In this document: piece after piece, positions 1 to 10,500 of the stretch | Layout of the letters: the number at the start of each line of letters is the position of its first letter | How positions within the stretch are numbered: position 1 is the stretch's first letter | Assembly: GCA_000444245.1 (NCBI GenBank) | Contig: ATSW01006058.1 | Span: 1 to 25,743 of the forward strand | Origin: Botryllus schlosseri | Lineage: Eukaryota > Chordata > Ascidiacea > Stolidobranchia > Styelidae | Direction: 5' to 3' | DNA: 25,743 nucleotides | The notes under the pieces: generated by a model | Told to the model about the DNA's origin: nothing | What the model saw: only the letters and a program-made list of their open reading frames with translations | Databases searched by the model: none | Position numbers and translations under genes: made by a program

Positions 1-421
1 GATCCAACTCTGCTGCACAATGCGCAGTATTAATAACAAATTAAACGCTGACAAGTGACATCAAAGGAATACGAATGTATAAAGCAGACAAGAATTAGTA
101 GCCTACAGTTGTTAGCAAACGAGAAAGCGCTCCTAGTCAGTTATTCATCAACTTACGTACAGCACAATGAGGTTCCGAGTCTGATATCGCGACAATTGTT
201 TGCTCATTATAACGACGTTTGAGCTGCATTGCTGCATTTCCCGATAAAAGTCAGCAAAGCCTTGTTAGAGTAATGAATATACACACTTTGCGCAGGAATG
301 TCTTTCTATTCGCAGGCATACACAAACACACTTTCCTATTCCTCGCTCCAATTAAAAACACTATCACGAAACTAACTCAAGAATTAGTTTGTAAACGAAT
401 ATGCGCGCAAATACAATTTAA

Positions 422-532
422 CTGAGAGAAGTAGAACGTGAATACGTTCGTCTGGTCAAGAGAAGAGCTGTTGTTTCTCAGCGCAAGCGTGTCGAAATCG
501 ACGCCGTCAACGAGGTCGCTTCGATTGTATGA
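422..532 (+). other. Short coding-like stretch, unassigned
   Basis: This 37-codon stretch ends in TGA and reads as a basic, valine-rich peptide (VERE, LVKRR, SQRKR, VEIDAVNEVA). It is bounded upstream by TAA and has no ATG. It is richer in GTC, GAC and GCC codons than the surrounding AT-rich DNA. AG dinucleotides at its left edge could be splice acceptors, so it might be a last exon. The reverse strand is also open across much of the stretch, so the orientation is not settled. I do not recognise the protein, and it may be chance. Confidence 0.2.
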
Positions 533-595
533 CTGGTGATTTTTAGTTGATTACTAATCACGGATTACACTTTATTTGGGTGTTTTAAGCACTAG

Positions 596-613
596 TTCGT
601 CGTCGCCGACGAA
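596..613. repeat. Short perfect hairpin
   Basis: TTCGTCG and CGACGAA form a perfect 7-bp inverted repeat around a 4-base loop. No function can be inferred. Confidence 0.4.
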
Positions 614-727
614 ACTGAGTATCCAATTATTCACGCGCGTATTGGTTAATGGTAAATAGTTGGCATTTACGCGATATTACGGACTCGCTAATTGACAGCG
701 CAGACGGAGGGCGTTTAAGCATTTTGC

Positions 728-788
728 ATGGGGTGGCCGCCACCCCATAATTGTGTCATGGGGTGGCTGCGCCACCCCGCCACCCCGT
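728..788. repeat. Cluster of GC-rich inverted repeats (ATGGGGTGGC)
   Basis: ATGGGGTGGC at 728-737 is followed after one base by its exact complement GCCACCCCAT (739-748). The same ATGGGGTGGC recurs at 758-767, followed by GCCACCCCG at 771-779 and a further CCACCCCGT. The arms can pair within each unit or between units, so several competing stems or a cruciform are possible. The cluster lies 16 bases before the target duplication of the hAT element at 812 and is far more GC-rich than its surroundings. It may be the decayed end of another element. Confidence 0.7.
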
Positions 789-811
789 AACTCGGCGCCT
801 ATGGCTATAGG

Positions 812-2180
812 CAGGGTTGCCATACCGTCCTTATTTCTAAGATTTGTCCTTATTTTGAAGGGCCACGTCTCAGAAAACTCGACTGTCCTTATTTCTAAGA
901 AATGTCCTTATTTTCGACTTGCGTCCTTATTTTGTCTTATTTTCAACCGCTACAAAACTTCGATCGTTTTCCCCTGGTATCTATGTTGCATAATATTATA
1001 AAATTAGGCTTATTCGTCGAGATTTTATGACATCATAAAATATAAATGAAAGGAACTCTCCTGCCGTACACACCAGAAGATTTGACTTCAAAATGGTGAG
1101 ATAGCTAGGGCAGTAAGTGGGGGCACAGCAGTTTTGGCTGTACCAAGCTACCGCAGCGGACGTCATTTTAGCAGTAAACAGAAATGCCAGGTTACTGCTG
1201 TTTGGTCCACAGCAGAATAAGCTCAAGCTGTGGGGAAAGCCGCATTTAGTGCGTAGTGAAAAAAGGCGCAGTGCAGTCGACACATTGGTTAAAAAGTAGT
1301 GAAGCTATAAATCATTGATAAATTTATCCAAATTATATTGCACTCGCGCATATAGTTTTAGCTACAAAGAAGACTAAATCTGATTAGTGAAATAAACAGG
1401 CGTAAAACGTTTTTCGTGTCGATTATGAGAGAGAATTCAACGGTATCTAACGAGGATTAAAGGGCGAGTGTTTCGCAGATAGCAATATCTGCAATTGTGA
1501 CATTAACCTGGAGGCCATAGGAGAGTCCGCTACTTCAACTTACATTGAAACCCCAAAACACAAGAAGTGTGTCATGATGATTAATTTGAGCCATTCAATG
1601 AATAATTTTTCCCCAAGTCTATCAGCACCAACGACCTCAGACTACAAGGCAGCAGCTGCAGGGGTACCTAGGCATTCTATACCGTCAAACACCAGCAATC
1701 ATTCCTCACCAACGATTACACATCGCAATTGTTCAAAGCAATATTCTCCGATTCCACATTGCAAATAAGTTTTCTTCGGCCACAACCAAGACGACAAGCA
1801 TTGTTACTGGAGTTGTTGCTCCATACGCTCAAAAATGATTTGTCTAAACTTGGTGTGCATGTGGTTCCATCTTGGTTGACGAGGTGACGAAATTTGGTTC
1901 ATCACCTCAGGGGGCAACACCAACGGTATTTTGGGGGGGGCGGGGGACTGAAGAAGTGCTGTTTCGGCCCTAAATAAAGGTAAACCTAGAACTAAGCTGT
2001 CGCGAGATCCATGAAGCACTTTCTAATAACAGGGAGTAGCTGGAGCAGATTGTTTCTGGGGAAAAGTATGGAATGTGATATGCCACGGCTCGTATAAATA
2101 CAGTGTACAAACACGCTTTTTCATGCTAATTTAATTTTTCGACTGTCCTTATTTTTTGGTCCATGTCGATGGCAACCCTG
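812..2180. mobile_element. Non-autonomous hAT-type transposon, 1369 bp
   Basis: The terminal inverted repeats match over CAGGGTTGCCAT at both ends. They are flanked by 8-base duplications GCTATAGG (804-811) and GTTATAGG (2181-2188) that differ at one position. CAG...CTG ends with 8-bp duplications are the hAT hallmark. Just inside both ends are repeated TGTCCTTATTT blocks: several copies at 829-940, and one near the right end at 2145. No transposase domain is visible; the interior holds only short frames, including one of 60 codons at 1117-1299. The one mismatch between duplications suggests moderate age. Confidence 0.88.
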
Positions 2181-2188
2181 GTTATAGG

Positions 2189-2760
2189 TATGGGTGGAAA
2201 ATAAACATCAGCTGCATCAGTAAGGGAATGTATTTGCTCCGCACTACGTATTAGCCGTCGCTACCAGTCTGTTGCTGTTGGTTTCCGAAATCCATAGCGC
2301 GTTTCACTGCGCTGCGATTGTCCGATTGTTAGCGAATAGTGCATGAGGCAGACTCGTTTGTGCCTCACCTGGCTATTGTTTCTCTGCGATGGCATTTTTT
2401 GTAATAAAGCCGAATGTCACATTCCTTGGCGATTTGGAGGGGGGTTCTGATGCTCTGACACTGTCAATATTTGAATTTTCAGAATCAGTGCGACGATAGC
2501 ATTTGATTGATACCAGTTATTATGAATTCCGAGCTGTTAAAGATGAATTGCATTGTCGCAGGTGAGGCACGACCCCTCCGTGCCTCACCTGTGCCTCACC
2601 TCACCTTTCGCGCTGTATTTTCGTATAATAATTACACAAATTGATGATGTTGGGTGAACAAAATGTTCATATTTAGTTATTTATGAACATCGATGGAAAA
2701 TATCAATAATCATCGAGGGTTTTCACAATTTTCTCTTACTCATGCTGACGACAGGTGAGG
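2189..2760. repeat. Dispersed repeat R1, copy 1
   Basis: This stretch is similar along most of its length to 12740-13310. Shared landmarks include an ATAGCGC/TTTCACTGCG block, a GTTTGTGCCTCAC block, CTGACACT, a GATTAATACCAGT-like block, and a region with AACATC near the end. It contains several GTGAGGCAC/GTGCCTCAC inverted pairs that can form hairpins. The hAT element at 812-2180 is inserted at its left edge, so R1 is the older of the two. No coding potential is visible and its class is unknown. Confidence 0.6.
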
Positions 2761-4687
2761 CACTACCTCACTTGCCTCATTTGACCGCACGTCACTAGGT
2801 AGACTGAATAATGCAATGCATAGGAATTTGACTCTCCAGCACTTGCGATTTCCAAGGAAGGTCAATAGTCAATAGTCAATACTTCTTTAAGTTGTGTGGA
2901 AGGTTGGAAATGTTGACACGTGCGTCTCATCATTTCTATCACTGTACTGAATGCATTGTACATTACACAGGGTGCTATGATATCAGTCGTTGCTCTGTTT
3001 AATATTCATTCTCCACTACGCAATCTAGTGGTTTATGAATATGGGAATTAGGATGCTTGAAGACAATTCGCTGAGCTTGCTGCATCGTGGACTACTACAT
3101 GAACTTGAACACCCATTTTATTGGTTCCTTGAGCAAATGCGCATCATGCTCCTATGGCGTGTATATTCATTACATCTGGGGATGGGCAATACTGTTCGAT
3201 TTAAAGGCATGTGCAATTGCACCCGAGGATATGTTGCTGTACTTAAATTCCAGGAAGTTACGGATACTACATATCAATAGCCTTCCAAAGCTGCTCAACG
3301 CACAAGCTTAGTCCCCGGGTACTGATGAATCAATGGCATGGTGCGTTTTATAGCAACTGTGTACTCGAAACTTTCGCAATTCACAAGAACTACGCAGGCT
3401 ATAGTCCACAACAGGTTTACGCAGCATTCGGGCACTGCACTGATCCTTCGTAGTAACTAAATGGCGTAGTTACAGTTATATCTGCACTGGTCAATTGTAG
3501 TACAAACAAACTAACTTCACAAATATAACCCATATCCTTGGGTGTGACTGTGGTGACGTAATGACGTGGGAAACATTCCGCAATTACTACATGTCTACAT
3601 TTTAATATTATGATATATTCTGGGCTATTAATCCGACAGTAAAGTTTCTCCAGGGGGCATGCCATGATCAGGTCTAGAATTCGACGTGCGTGAGATTAGG
3701 TCCATGATGTAACGCGTATCGCAGGTATTGCTAGGAGAGTTTATTCGGAGTTGAAACGTTTGCATGATGAAACTGTTAGTCAATCCACCGCAATATTCTA
3801 AGCGTCAGAGGTATGTAAACGCGACAATACGACCAAGACGGTGTCTGCATATCCTTAAGCACCCGTACTTTAGAAAGCTAATCCGTGTATTTAGCTATAT
3901 GGTAGACACTGACTGGCATTGCCTTTCGCCATCGGCTACATGGCTTAAAATCTTTTATAGTGCGATTAGCAGTACTGCCAGTTCCTGCGTTTAGTCAATA
4001 GTTCTTCGGGCTCTTGATTTTGACCTGAACTAATATTTTGCAACGCATTCTATTTCGAATTTTAGTATCTCGTGATTTTTCTCTGCGAAGTGGTATTTAT
4101 GGCCTCAAATTTCTTCGAGAACACGCAAAAGTATAGAAAACATTTCTAATCACATACATCACGAATACCATTCACTTCTACCGGAATCTGTATATCATTT
4201 AATTTCAACAACATGTTTACATAATTGAATCGTATAATAATCATGGACGAATAACTATTGTATTCAATGCCTATGACTCGGATAACATTAGTTGAGAAAC
4301 TTTCCGGATTCACAATGGAGAGCGGTCATTTGTAAATCCAGATTTCAACCAACTTCTGATATCTTGTCTCTGTCGCTGTTGTTGGTTATCACTGCAATGC
4401 ACTAACTTAAGAGTTTATTGTTGCGAACACAGCAGAAGGACCTGGCGTGCTGAGCTGCAGAAACGAATTACTACCGTCGTTTACTCGACGCAGAACACAA
4501 CACAATGTAGTAGACTATAATTGTAATCAAGTACTGGTAATGTTTAATCACCTGTTGATTGATGTCGTTCTAATCTTACCTAAACTCGAAGCCGTCGCCC
4601 CAAACAGTATCCCAAATCCAACGTTTACTAATTCTAATTCCTCAAGCCGACCGTAATCGGAACGGTTCTGTATGTATATCGTATGTT
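2761..4687. other. Intergenic stretch, nothing recognised
   Basis: No gene, RNA or element with clear ends was recognised. A small tandem run of GTCAATA occurs at about 2861-2881. Two overlapping open frames at 3035-3311 are open in both registers but show no known motif. I treat the region as intergenic. Confidence 0.4.
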
Positions 4688-4695
4688 GTGTATAG

Positions 4696-6017
4696 CAGTG
4701 GTTCTCGACCTTTGTCACCTCGCGGACCGGTAAAATTTCAAAAAATGTCTGGCGGACCGGTGAACTTTCAAATTTTAAATGAAGCCAAAATGTAAAGTAT
4801 GCAACCGTTGTTTGCAATTATATGGTGCAAGAGAGCGATAGTTAAAGGGTTTTGATCCTAATTAATTATCTTCATGTGATTTTATGGTAGTAATTGGGCT
4901 AGGTCGTTTATAGTCTTTCGCGCTGAATGCCGTGTGGGTTTAACCGACCACGCCAACTCGAATAATATTGTTCTCTTCGACAATATCGAGAGAAGAAACA
5001 TTATGGAGTCGAACCATGCACCTTGTCGAGCTACCTTGCTCATTGCCCCCTGACGCCAGGCGCAGGCTTCTCGGCAACTACGAATACAATGCGTGCCTCA
5101 AGAAAACTCCTTACAGCAGCTATACGGGCCATTCGCAAATCAGGGCCGAAAAAGCCATTTGTCAGCCCAAAACGTTGGTTTTGGACCCCACCGGGCGAAA
5201 AGTCAAACTTTCGGGGGCTTCGCCTCCAGACCCTACTGTTGGGTGGATGTTTGCAGCTGTACCTGTGAGCACATTCATTCTACTCAGTCTAAGCAGAGAG
5301 CTTATGTGGCTTAATAGCGCAATAAAGAAAATTTTCGATCATTCATCACTGAATCGGTTTTCCCGCTGCCGAATTTTTGGCACAGCTTTCGGAGTCCCAT
5401 GTTGGCCTAAACTTCATTATGTGTTGGTACGTCGTGGCGCGGTAATGGCTAGCGCCGAAATGCCTATTTCTATAAATATGCGTATTTCTCGGCGACGAGC
5501 ACCAAATAAGCAAAACATATAGTGGCACTAAATCGCGGAAAGCGCGAAAAAAAATTGAAAAATGTTTGGAAAAGTTTCTAAAAAATACGCTGTGATTTAT
5601 GTTCACTTGCAAAAGAATTTTGTGCCCCTTTCAAGCTCGGCCCCTCTCCAATTTGGCGGCTTGGGGTGCCCCAGTTACGGTCTGGCGCAAAATGAATGAA
5701 TCGAAAACGAATGATCGCGCAAAATGCGCTGTTTAGCGCTGAGTCAGCCCGTATCTGTTCTTTACTTGTCGCTCGCATGTCGTCAAATGACAAGTCTTGA
5801 ACTTCAAGTCAAATCGAACATGTTTCCAGCCCTAAAGTTACCTCATGAAGTTCTGGATCAGTTTAAAATTTGATGTTGTATTTATTGTTATCAATGGACA
5901 AGCCTTCAACATTGCATCTGAAAATTAAGGCATAAAATTCTTAATATAGCTGACGGACCGGCAGGAATGTCGTCGCGGACCGGCACCGGTCCGTGGACCA
6001 GCGGTTGAGAACCACTG
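4696..6017. mobile_element. Non-autonomous hAT-type transposon, 1322 bp
   Basis: The ends are CAGTGGTTCTCGACC and, inverted, CAGTGGTTCTCAACC. Both carry subterminal GCGGACCGG blocks. A perfect 8-bp target duplication, GTGTATAG, lies at 4688-4695 and 6018-6025. The interior has a 184-codon frame (4968-5522), but it resembles no transposase and its homologous DNA in the element at 20951 is read in a different frame, so I do not call it a gene. About 5160-5690 is related to 21390-22275 in a second hAT element with different termini. The intact duplication suggests a fairly young insertion. Confidence 0.93.
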
Positions 6018-6025
6018 GTGTATAG

Positions 6026-7370
6026 TAAACATTGTGCGATGTTGGTATAGGTGGATGAATTACTAACGATGTAGTCAAGACTCACAAGAGTTCCCCGCAG
6101 TCTCTCTTTGTACCTCTCGCATCAAGTAAATGTAACTGAAATGTGTGCAATTGTGCAATGTGCAATGTGCATGCATGTGATTTCAATTCAGTGATCGACG
6201 GAAACACTTGAGTAAAAACACCCATCTTGTTCGAGACTGATATTTGCGAGGAAATTTACAAAATTCTTCACGTGGTGAGATACGTTAGTACTGCACTATT
6301 TATGCCATATCAATGGGGTGTTAGTTTTTTCATTCGATTGTGCTATTTAGCAGACCAATCATTTGTGCTCTGCTCATATTGAAAGACTACACCGCCGTTA
6401 CCTTGCGACAATGCAAAGTCTTCGATGCGGTGAGCTAAACATGATCCCGCGTATCGCGTCATAAGTATAACATTATCATGTGTAGGCTTGTTGGCGCAAG
6501 TATAGCAACAGTCTGCAGCTGTAGTAGTCTGCTGATTCGGAATAAGTGGATCATGTTGAGGCCGGATCGGCGACTATCGACGTAACAGGGACATTGCGCA
6601 TCTTCGCGGCAATCGTATTAAATATATCCTGCATTGTTTGCATTCTAAAGCATTGTCAGTTCCTATAGTATTTCATAACCGTTTCAATAGTGTTGGTCAC
6701 GCCGAGGTAGCCTATTGCTTGGTACGCAACCTGCACGTCGTACGGTATGCGTTGTGTAGAAGCTATCGGTATGGGAGAAATGACCAGGTGGATGATGTCA
6801 ATAACCTCAGCGTCACAAAACAATCAATACAACCGATCGAATAACCGTATAGGCCTGTTCAAGCAAAGGGTATAACGAGTAGGTCGTTACGAGAAGGTGC
6901 GAGTGAATAACGGTTTAGTCAACACCAGAATAGTGTGGAAAAGGTCGGTTATCAACTTCTTATCGGCTAATCTATGTTTAATAATCAGCTGTATGCAGCC
7001 TTCAGCTGATTGAATAGTTTACCAGCTGAGAATGGTCATTCGCCTGCGAGGCTTTTCTATCGTACATCGTATTACCACCAAAAATGCATCGGTGCATTAT
7101 ATTATTTTACAGATTTTATAAAATTCAGTGTATCAGGTCTTCGGAAGTACTTATGAATGTAAGTCGATAACTCGATAATGGGCACCGCTAGTGGTATACT
7201 GTAGTTTGCAAATAGGATCAACTTAATTAAATTTGAGCGTTCGGGTCGTCATCAATGGGATTAGCAATTACGTTGCCGTTTCATGCCATGAAGCGACAAC
7301 AAATCTGCGACTGTAGCATCACTCGACCGTGAATCACGTGATGCGAATCTATCCGTAGGTTAGTTATCTA
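6026..7370. other. Upstream region of the UNC93-like gene
   Basis: No gene or bounded element was recognised. The promoter and 5' untranslated region of the UNC93-like gene probably lie here, but I could not place a TATA box or transcription start with any confidence. A run of related TGTGCAATGTGCA units occurs near 6145-6178. Confidence 0.35.
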
Positions 7371-7394
7371 TAGCATAAACTTATTCGGGTAACC

Positions 7395-7521
7395 ATGGAT
7401 GATCAAGTCAAAAAGTTGCTTCTAATATTTTCGGTTTACTCTGTTGCCGATATCCTCGTGTTCTCTGCGTTGAATTTCACGTTGATTTTGCAGTCTAGTA
7501 TCAACGTCGAAGGAGGCTTAG
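7395..7521 (+). CDS. UNC93A: UNC93-like exon 1 (start codon)
   Basis: This exon encodes residues 1-42 and the first base of codon 43. It starts at ATG in an AACCATGG context, with an in-frame TAG at 7371, so the N-terminus is well fixed. It is the first membrane helix followed by the family motif LQSSINVEGGLG. The donor G|GTAAGC at 7522 gives a phase-1 intron. Reading past the donor loses family similarity at once. Confidence 0.85.
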
Positions 7522-10500
7522 GTAAGCTGCGTATATTTATAACTGCTCAGAGTGCTCACGTTACTATGTGTCGATACATAATTATAATTATTCAAAGATA
7601 TGCATCTGTCGGCTATACGCCGTAATTCATTCATAACGAGCGTGGGTATGCCCATTTGATTACTAGATTCTCAAGTTTGAATTTGCCGGTTACCTTCATA
7701 GTCACCAACTCAGAACATGAACTAAGTGAAGCGCGAGAATTTGGACACTATATTTATTTTAGTGAGACTAGTTCAAGCAAAATTCAGATAATCTAATGCT
7801 AACCTAATCTGTGAGATTTTCTTTGCTCTTATTCTAATTTTAAGCTAATTTGTGAAATGTGTGAATGCTCTAATTTTAATTCCGATCTAATTTACTGAAA
7901 ATGCCATGGGAGAACTGTAACCAGCGCATAACGTGCCAAACTTGGTGTACACTAGTGTACAGACATTTTCAATTCGCATGCTTATAGAAATGAGCTCTCA
8001 TTTGATGTAAACAAAATTTGATTCAACTACCAAGTTCTCGCGATTTCATAATTCTAATTCTAATCTAATTTTGAAAAAAACTGTGTAGCTTAATTCTAAT
8101 CCTAATCTAATTGGGAAAAGCTGAACATTTTCTGGTTATCCAACTAAGATAGCTCGTATGGATAAGTTGATTGTATCGAAGCGTGACAGTCGTGTGCCAT
8201 TCGGAAAATCATAATAGCATATCTATTATTCATAGGCAGTGAATGCCGTCCGTCCAGAATGCCGCTTGGGAGATGTGATGCTGTGAGTTAGATCGCTCGC
8301 AGAACGTGACTTGATGGCACTTTGTGACATACCCACATCGACGTGAAGTCATTTCCTAATTTAAAGTTACCCTGCTCGGTTATTGATATCCACCATATGT
8401 CTGACCAGGGTTGTACCCAAGTCACAAGGTCCCGACTCACAAGTCAATCTACTTTTATAGTTTTGACTCGAGTCAAGTCGAGTCATATTCACTTCACCAC
8501 CGAGTCAAGTCCGAGTCCAAGTCAGGGTTCAATACTTCGAGTCCGAGTCACAGAGCTCTGAATACAGTCCGAGTTCAAGTCATTATGTTCACTGTTCGTT
8601 TTCGAGTTCAATCCGGTTCAACTTACTTTTTACAACTCTGTTTTGGTGATATTGAATGCCTCGTATTCATAATGTACTAACTTTCGTCACTTTAGACCAG
8701 TGCTTCTCAAACTTTTTTAGACGCGCCCCCCTTTATGATAGTGAAATTTTTCACCTTCCCTTATTGTCATATCACAAAAAGCGACCAGAATGCTGGCAAT
8801 CCCAGCGGATAGTTTGAGGGCATGGAAGGTTTTTGACTGTTGATGAGAGACTCTCAAATATGAAATTCGGACTATACACAGAGCAATCACTATGAACTGG
8901 AGGTAGATCGCTCGGAGCCCGAGAAATTCTTTCAGTTGACCGCAGCTTCGCGCCCTTCAGTTTGAGAACCACTCCTTTAGACGCTCTCAGGCCCTATTTT
9001 ACAAGCACCAGTACTGATAGACGAAATACCAATACTGTGAGAAATTACAACGAAACACCTGTCCTGGCTGTCCGAGTCTCCAGTCAAATGACTTGGTCTA
9101 GTCATGCGTAATGACTCGAGTACCAGTCGAGTCAATACACACTACACAAATTACAACAACATACTATTATGTCGTTTTGTGATAGCCCTCACTTCATACA
9201 TTCCAGTACTTAATGCACTAATGCACAAGTTTGCTGGGGATTATACGTTGAGAAATATTGGACTTATCACAATTTACACTTGACTAGAACCGTTATTTTG
9301 AGGTTAGTAAAATTGTGTCGAAATTTACTCTTCACAGAGACGATATAAGGTCTATGACCAGCAGAACTCAAGATATATCCTTGTGTGACGGGTATCCATC
9401 TATGCGTTTAACGCTAGTCTGCAAGATTCTTTGTTCTGGTTTTCAGAGACGGCCTTGGACGGCTTATAAATTACTAATATCCCTCATTTTAGCCTTCATA
9501 TACAGAAATTGACTATAACTAGGCCTATTTATAGAAACAAACAACTGTCGTCTATTTTATTTTTGTGACATATGTAGAGGTCAATCAGAGCCGCAAGAAG
9601 GCTACCTTGGAGACGCATGCGGCTCTGAGAGCCGCGGTTAAGAATGGCTGCACCAAAACTACTCGTGTCGGACTCAAGAGAGAGAAAGAGAGTCTTTATT
9701 TTCATCCAACCAAAATACATAACACACGGCAGTGATGGTGGTACAGAAAATATGCTTGCACAGTATTCGGTATTAGATAGGAATGATCGATAAGACCGTG
9801 AAGGTCATCTAGTCTGATCACACCAGCATCAAGCAGGTACACTTGACACTCGAGTCATTACAACCCTGTGTCTGAGTATATACCCAGACTGGCAATTGCC
9901 TGAAATCGGCAACCGGTTGAATAATACCAATTATCATTCTAGGGACCAACGCGCTGGCTGTGACATTCTCAACCGCTATTTTCTTTGGACTGGTCACGAC
10001 GCCGATCATCCTTCGGAACCTAGGACCTAAAGCAGGCGTGATTATCAGTATTTCCATGATGACGATCTATATTGCCGCCAACTACTATCCAGGTGATGAT
10101 TATCTGTTGGAGCAATATGTTACGAAACCCAGTGCCGAACAATTCAAGAGTGGTTTGCAAATAACTTGTGCTAATGAACAGAGAAGGCCACGGATTTGAA
10201 TTCGGCGTTCGGTAGTGTCGCTAATCTGGATTTGGATGTGGATCGGTTCATTGAATGTAAAATATATTCCAATATTTTTCCGAGTTTTAAACGGAATAAG
10301 ACTTGATATTGGCGATGAGACGCAATGCACGATTCGGTGGAGTTGTATCACAAAGTCGGAACAGGGTTTGTATTCAAAAATAGTATTATGCCTCCAGCTT
10401 TTCAATTTACAGCATTCATCTCATTTTATCGCGAAACTTATCACAATCCGGGTACAATCGCTAGATGCAGGGCCGTCGTCAGGGGTATGAAAGAAGCCTT

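Larger units (their letters stand above)
1..727. other. Left flank, no recognised gene
   Basis: Apart from a short coding-like stretch at 422-532 and a small hairpin at 596-613, I recognise nothing here. The open frames are short, lack known motifs and have the composition expected of non-coding DNA. The first four bases are GATC, which could be the end of a partial-digest clone; that is only a guess. Confidence 0.4.
8406..9868. mobile_element. hAT-type transposon of the GAGTC-rich family, 1463 bp
   Basis: The ends are CAGGGTTGTA and its inverted copy. Flanking 8-mers TGTCTGAC (8398-8405) and TGTCTGAG (9869-9876) match at 7 of 8 positions. The left part is made of overlapping GAGTCAAGTC and GAGTCCGAGTC units and is related to the element at 14174-14673. 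A 277-bp MITE is inserted inside. No transposase is visible. It lies in intron 1. Confidence 0.85.
7522..9942 (+). other. UNC93A: Intron 1
   Basis: This 2.4 kb intron is bounded by GTAAGC and TCATTCTAG. It holds the degenerate TCTAAT repeat and a 1463-bp hAT element, itself hit by a 277-bp MITE. The hAT element ends 74 bases before the acceptor. Confidence 0.8.

Noticed and set aside
1117-1299. 60-codon frame in the 812 hAT element
   Set aside because: Too short, with no transposase-like residues; both strands are open here.
3035-3311. Two overlapping open frames in different registers
   Set aside because: No known motif, no splice or promoter support, and two equally open registers suggest chance.
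4968-5522. 184-codon frame, the longest in the window
   Set aside because: It lies inside a non-autonomous hAT element, shows no transposase or other family features, and the related DNA in the element at 20951 is open in a different frame.
10215-10490. Open frames on both strands in intron 2
   Set aside because: They lie between well-supported exons with matching phases and have no UNC93 similarity.
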